Assembly (NCBI GenBank): GCA_910588945.1
Contig: CAJUSF010000018.1
Location: 1-64,000, forward strand
Origin: an uncultured Eggerthellaceae bacterium
GTDB lineage: Bacteria > Actinomycetota > Coriobacteriia > Coriobacteriales > Eggerthellaceae
Reading direction: 5' to 3'
Length of the DNA: 64,000 nt
Part shown: positions 63,219 to 64,000 of the stretch, piece by piece
Layout of the letters: the number at the start of each line of letters is the position of its first letter
How positions within the stretch are numbered: position 1 is the first letter of the stretch
Notes under the pieces: model-generated
Told to the model about the DNA's origin: nothing
Database searches by the model: none
Seen by the model: only the letters and a program-made list of their open reading frames with translations
Translations under genes and position numbers: made by a program

Positions 63219-63805
63219 TAGCGTTTCTGAACGGAAAGCTGGTGGCGAAGTCGCTTACTTGTGCTTATATCGAAGTGTCAGGCGTCGGTTTTGAAGTCAG
63301 TATGTCCCAAACCTCACTCTCGCTTTTACCCGAGAGTGGGTCGAATGTTATGGTGCACACCTACCTCAATGTTAGCGATTCAGGCTTTTCGCTATACGGA
63401 TTTCTCAGCGAGAGAGAAGAGGAGCTCTTCAAGCAATTGATCGGAGTGAGCGGCATCGGCCCGAAGATCGCACTTGCGGCGCTTTCGACATTCGAGGCGA
63501 ACGATCTTGTGTCGGCTGTGATCGCGCAAGATGTTGCGAAGGTGTCGAAGATTCCCGGTGTCGGAAAGAAGAGTGCGCAAAGGATAATCCTAGAGCTCAA
63601 AGATAAGATATCGGGCGATGTTGATATGTCTTCGGGCGCAAAGTCATCTGATACAGATGTATCAGATGTAAAGGCGCTTGTAAGGAGTGCTCTTATATCA
63701 ATGGGATTTACAGATGCTGAATGCAGTGCCGCACTCGATAAGGCACCTGCGGATATGGATGAGTCCAAATTGCTACAATATGCCTTGAAAAGGCTTGGGA
63801 GCTGA
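63215..63805 (+). CDS. ruvA: Holliday junction helicase subunit RuvA
   Basis: 196 aa: N-terminal OB domain (MIAFLNGKLVAKSLTCAYIE), tandem helix-hairpin-helix (LIGVSGIGPKIALAALSTF and VSKIPGVGKKSAQRIILEL), acidic flexible linker and the C-terminal RuvB-contacting domain. ATGA overlap with ruvC implies coupling. Confidence 0.96.
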   Translation: MIAFLNGKLVAKSLTCAYIEVSGVGFEVSMSQTSLSLLPESGSNVMVHTYLNVSDSGFSLYGFLSEREEELFKQLIGVSGIGPKIALAALSTFEANDLVSAVIAQDVAKVSKIPGVGKKSAQRIILELKDKISGDVDMSSGAKSSDTDVSDVKALVRSALISMGFTDAECSAALDKAPADMDESKLLQYALKRLGS

Positions 63806-63865
63806 TCGCTGTGGAATTCGTATCGAAGATGAGCGATCTTGATTTGTTTGTGATTTGGAGGGTGC

Positions 63866-64000
63866 TTGGATAGCGGTCTTGAAATAGAGGGGCTCGTTTT
63901 TGAAGCCGATGATTCGTCTTTTTCTGGCGACGATACTCGTCGTTTCGGTATCGATCGTGCGGTTGCGCCTGAGCTCAACGAGGAGGACCTTGTTATCGAC
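63866..64000 (+). CDS. ruvB: Holliday junction helicase subunit RuvB, N-terminal part
   Basis: The 45 codons visible before the window end begin at TTG 63866 after TTTGGAGGG. The text ends RAVAPELNEEDLVID, just ahead of where RuvB's SLRPxxLxxFIGQ would start. An N-terminal extension of about 30 acidic residues precedes it. Identity rests on this short match and on its place after ruvC-ruvA. The Walker motifs lie outside the window. Confidence 0.8.
   Translation, partial: MDSGLEIEGLVFEADDSSFSGDDTRRFGIDRAVAPELNEEDLVID

Overview
The window looks like a chromosomal segment of an anaerobic actinobacterium, most probably class Coriobacteriia (inference). The supporting signs are a Tat-exported, membrane-bound [NiFe] hydrogenase, pyruvate:ferredoxin oxidoreductase, a DUF2510 protein, a zinc-type S14, frequent TTG starts and several apparently leaderless genes. 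Base composition is roughly balanced, lower in G+C than most Eggerthellaceae; Cryptobacterium-like relatives would fit, but I cannot place the species.

Layout. 1-7000: tail of an IS30-type transposase, a heterodimeric ABC exporter, a DUF2510 membrane protein, a MOSC protein and an AEC-family carrier, all but the first on the minus strand. 7100-16650: accessory region with a HipA-like kinase, a fragment matching the 3' end of tRNA-Asp, a 92-bp MITE, two AT-rich orphan genes, a decayed RAYT (Y1 transposase) element with the same ends as the MITE, a MerR/TipAS regulator, a sodium:solute symporter, a phosphoesterase-like/radical SAM fusion, a HEPN/MNT toxin-antitoxin pair and the intact tRNA-Asp. 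16700-21430: HAD phosphatase, degenerate AAA-like protein, MntP manganese exporter and prephenate dehydratase. 21580-25280: hydrogenase operon (small, large and cytochrome b subunits).

25440-48100: translation core. The str genes (rpsL, rpsG, fusA) run into rpsJ-rplC-rplD-rplW, which end at a terminator. An ABC permease/ATPase pair, trigger factor and a YgiQ radical SAM protein follow. The rest of S10-spc (rplB through secY, then adk) resumes from its own promoter and a structured leader. The usual map-infA-rpmJ-rpsM-rpsK-rpoA-rplQ tail is not present after adk.

48200-64000: a large membrane protein, nagB, a DapA/NanA-superfamily aldolase, a Dpp/Opp-type importer whose second permease is fused to its first ATPase, nifJ, a candidate structured RNA, and ruvC-ruvA-ruvB (ruvB cut by the window end).

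Together the genes describe H2 oxidation into the membrane quinone pool, ferredoxin-linked pyruvate oxidation, peptide or amino-sugar uptake, and a rearranged ribosomal-protein cluster. The most unusual material is the 8.1-16.6 kb accessory region (possible tRNA-Asp island, MITE/RAYT pair, orphan cargo and the fused radical SAM enzyme) and the split S10 operon with its leaders.
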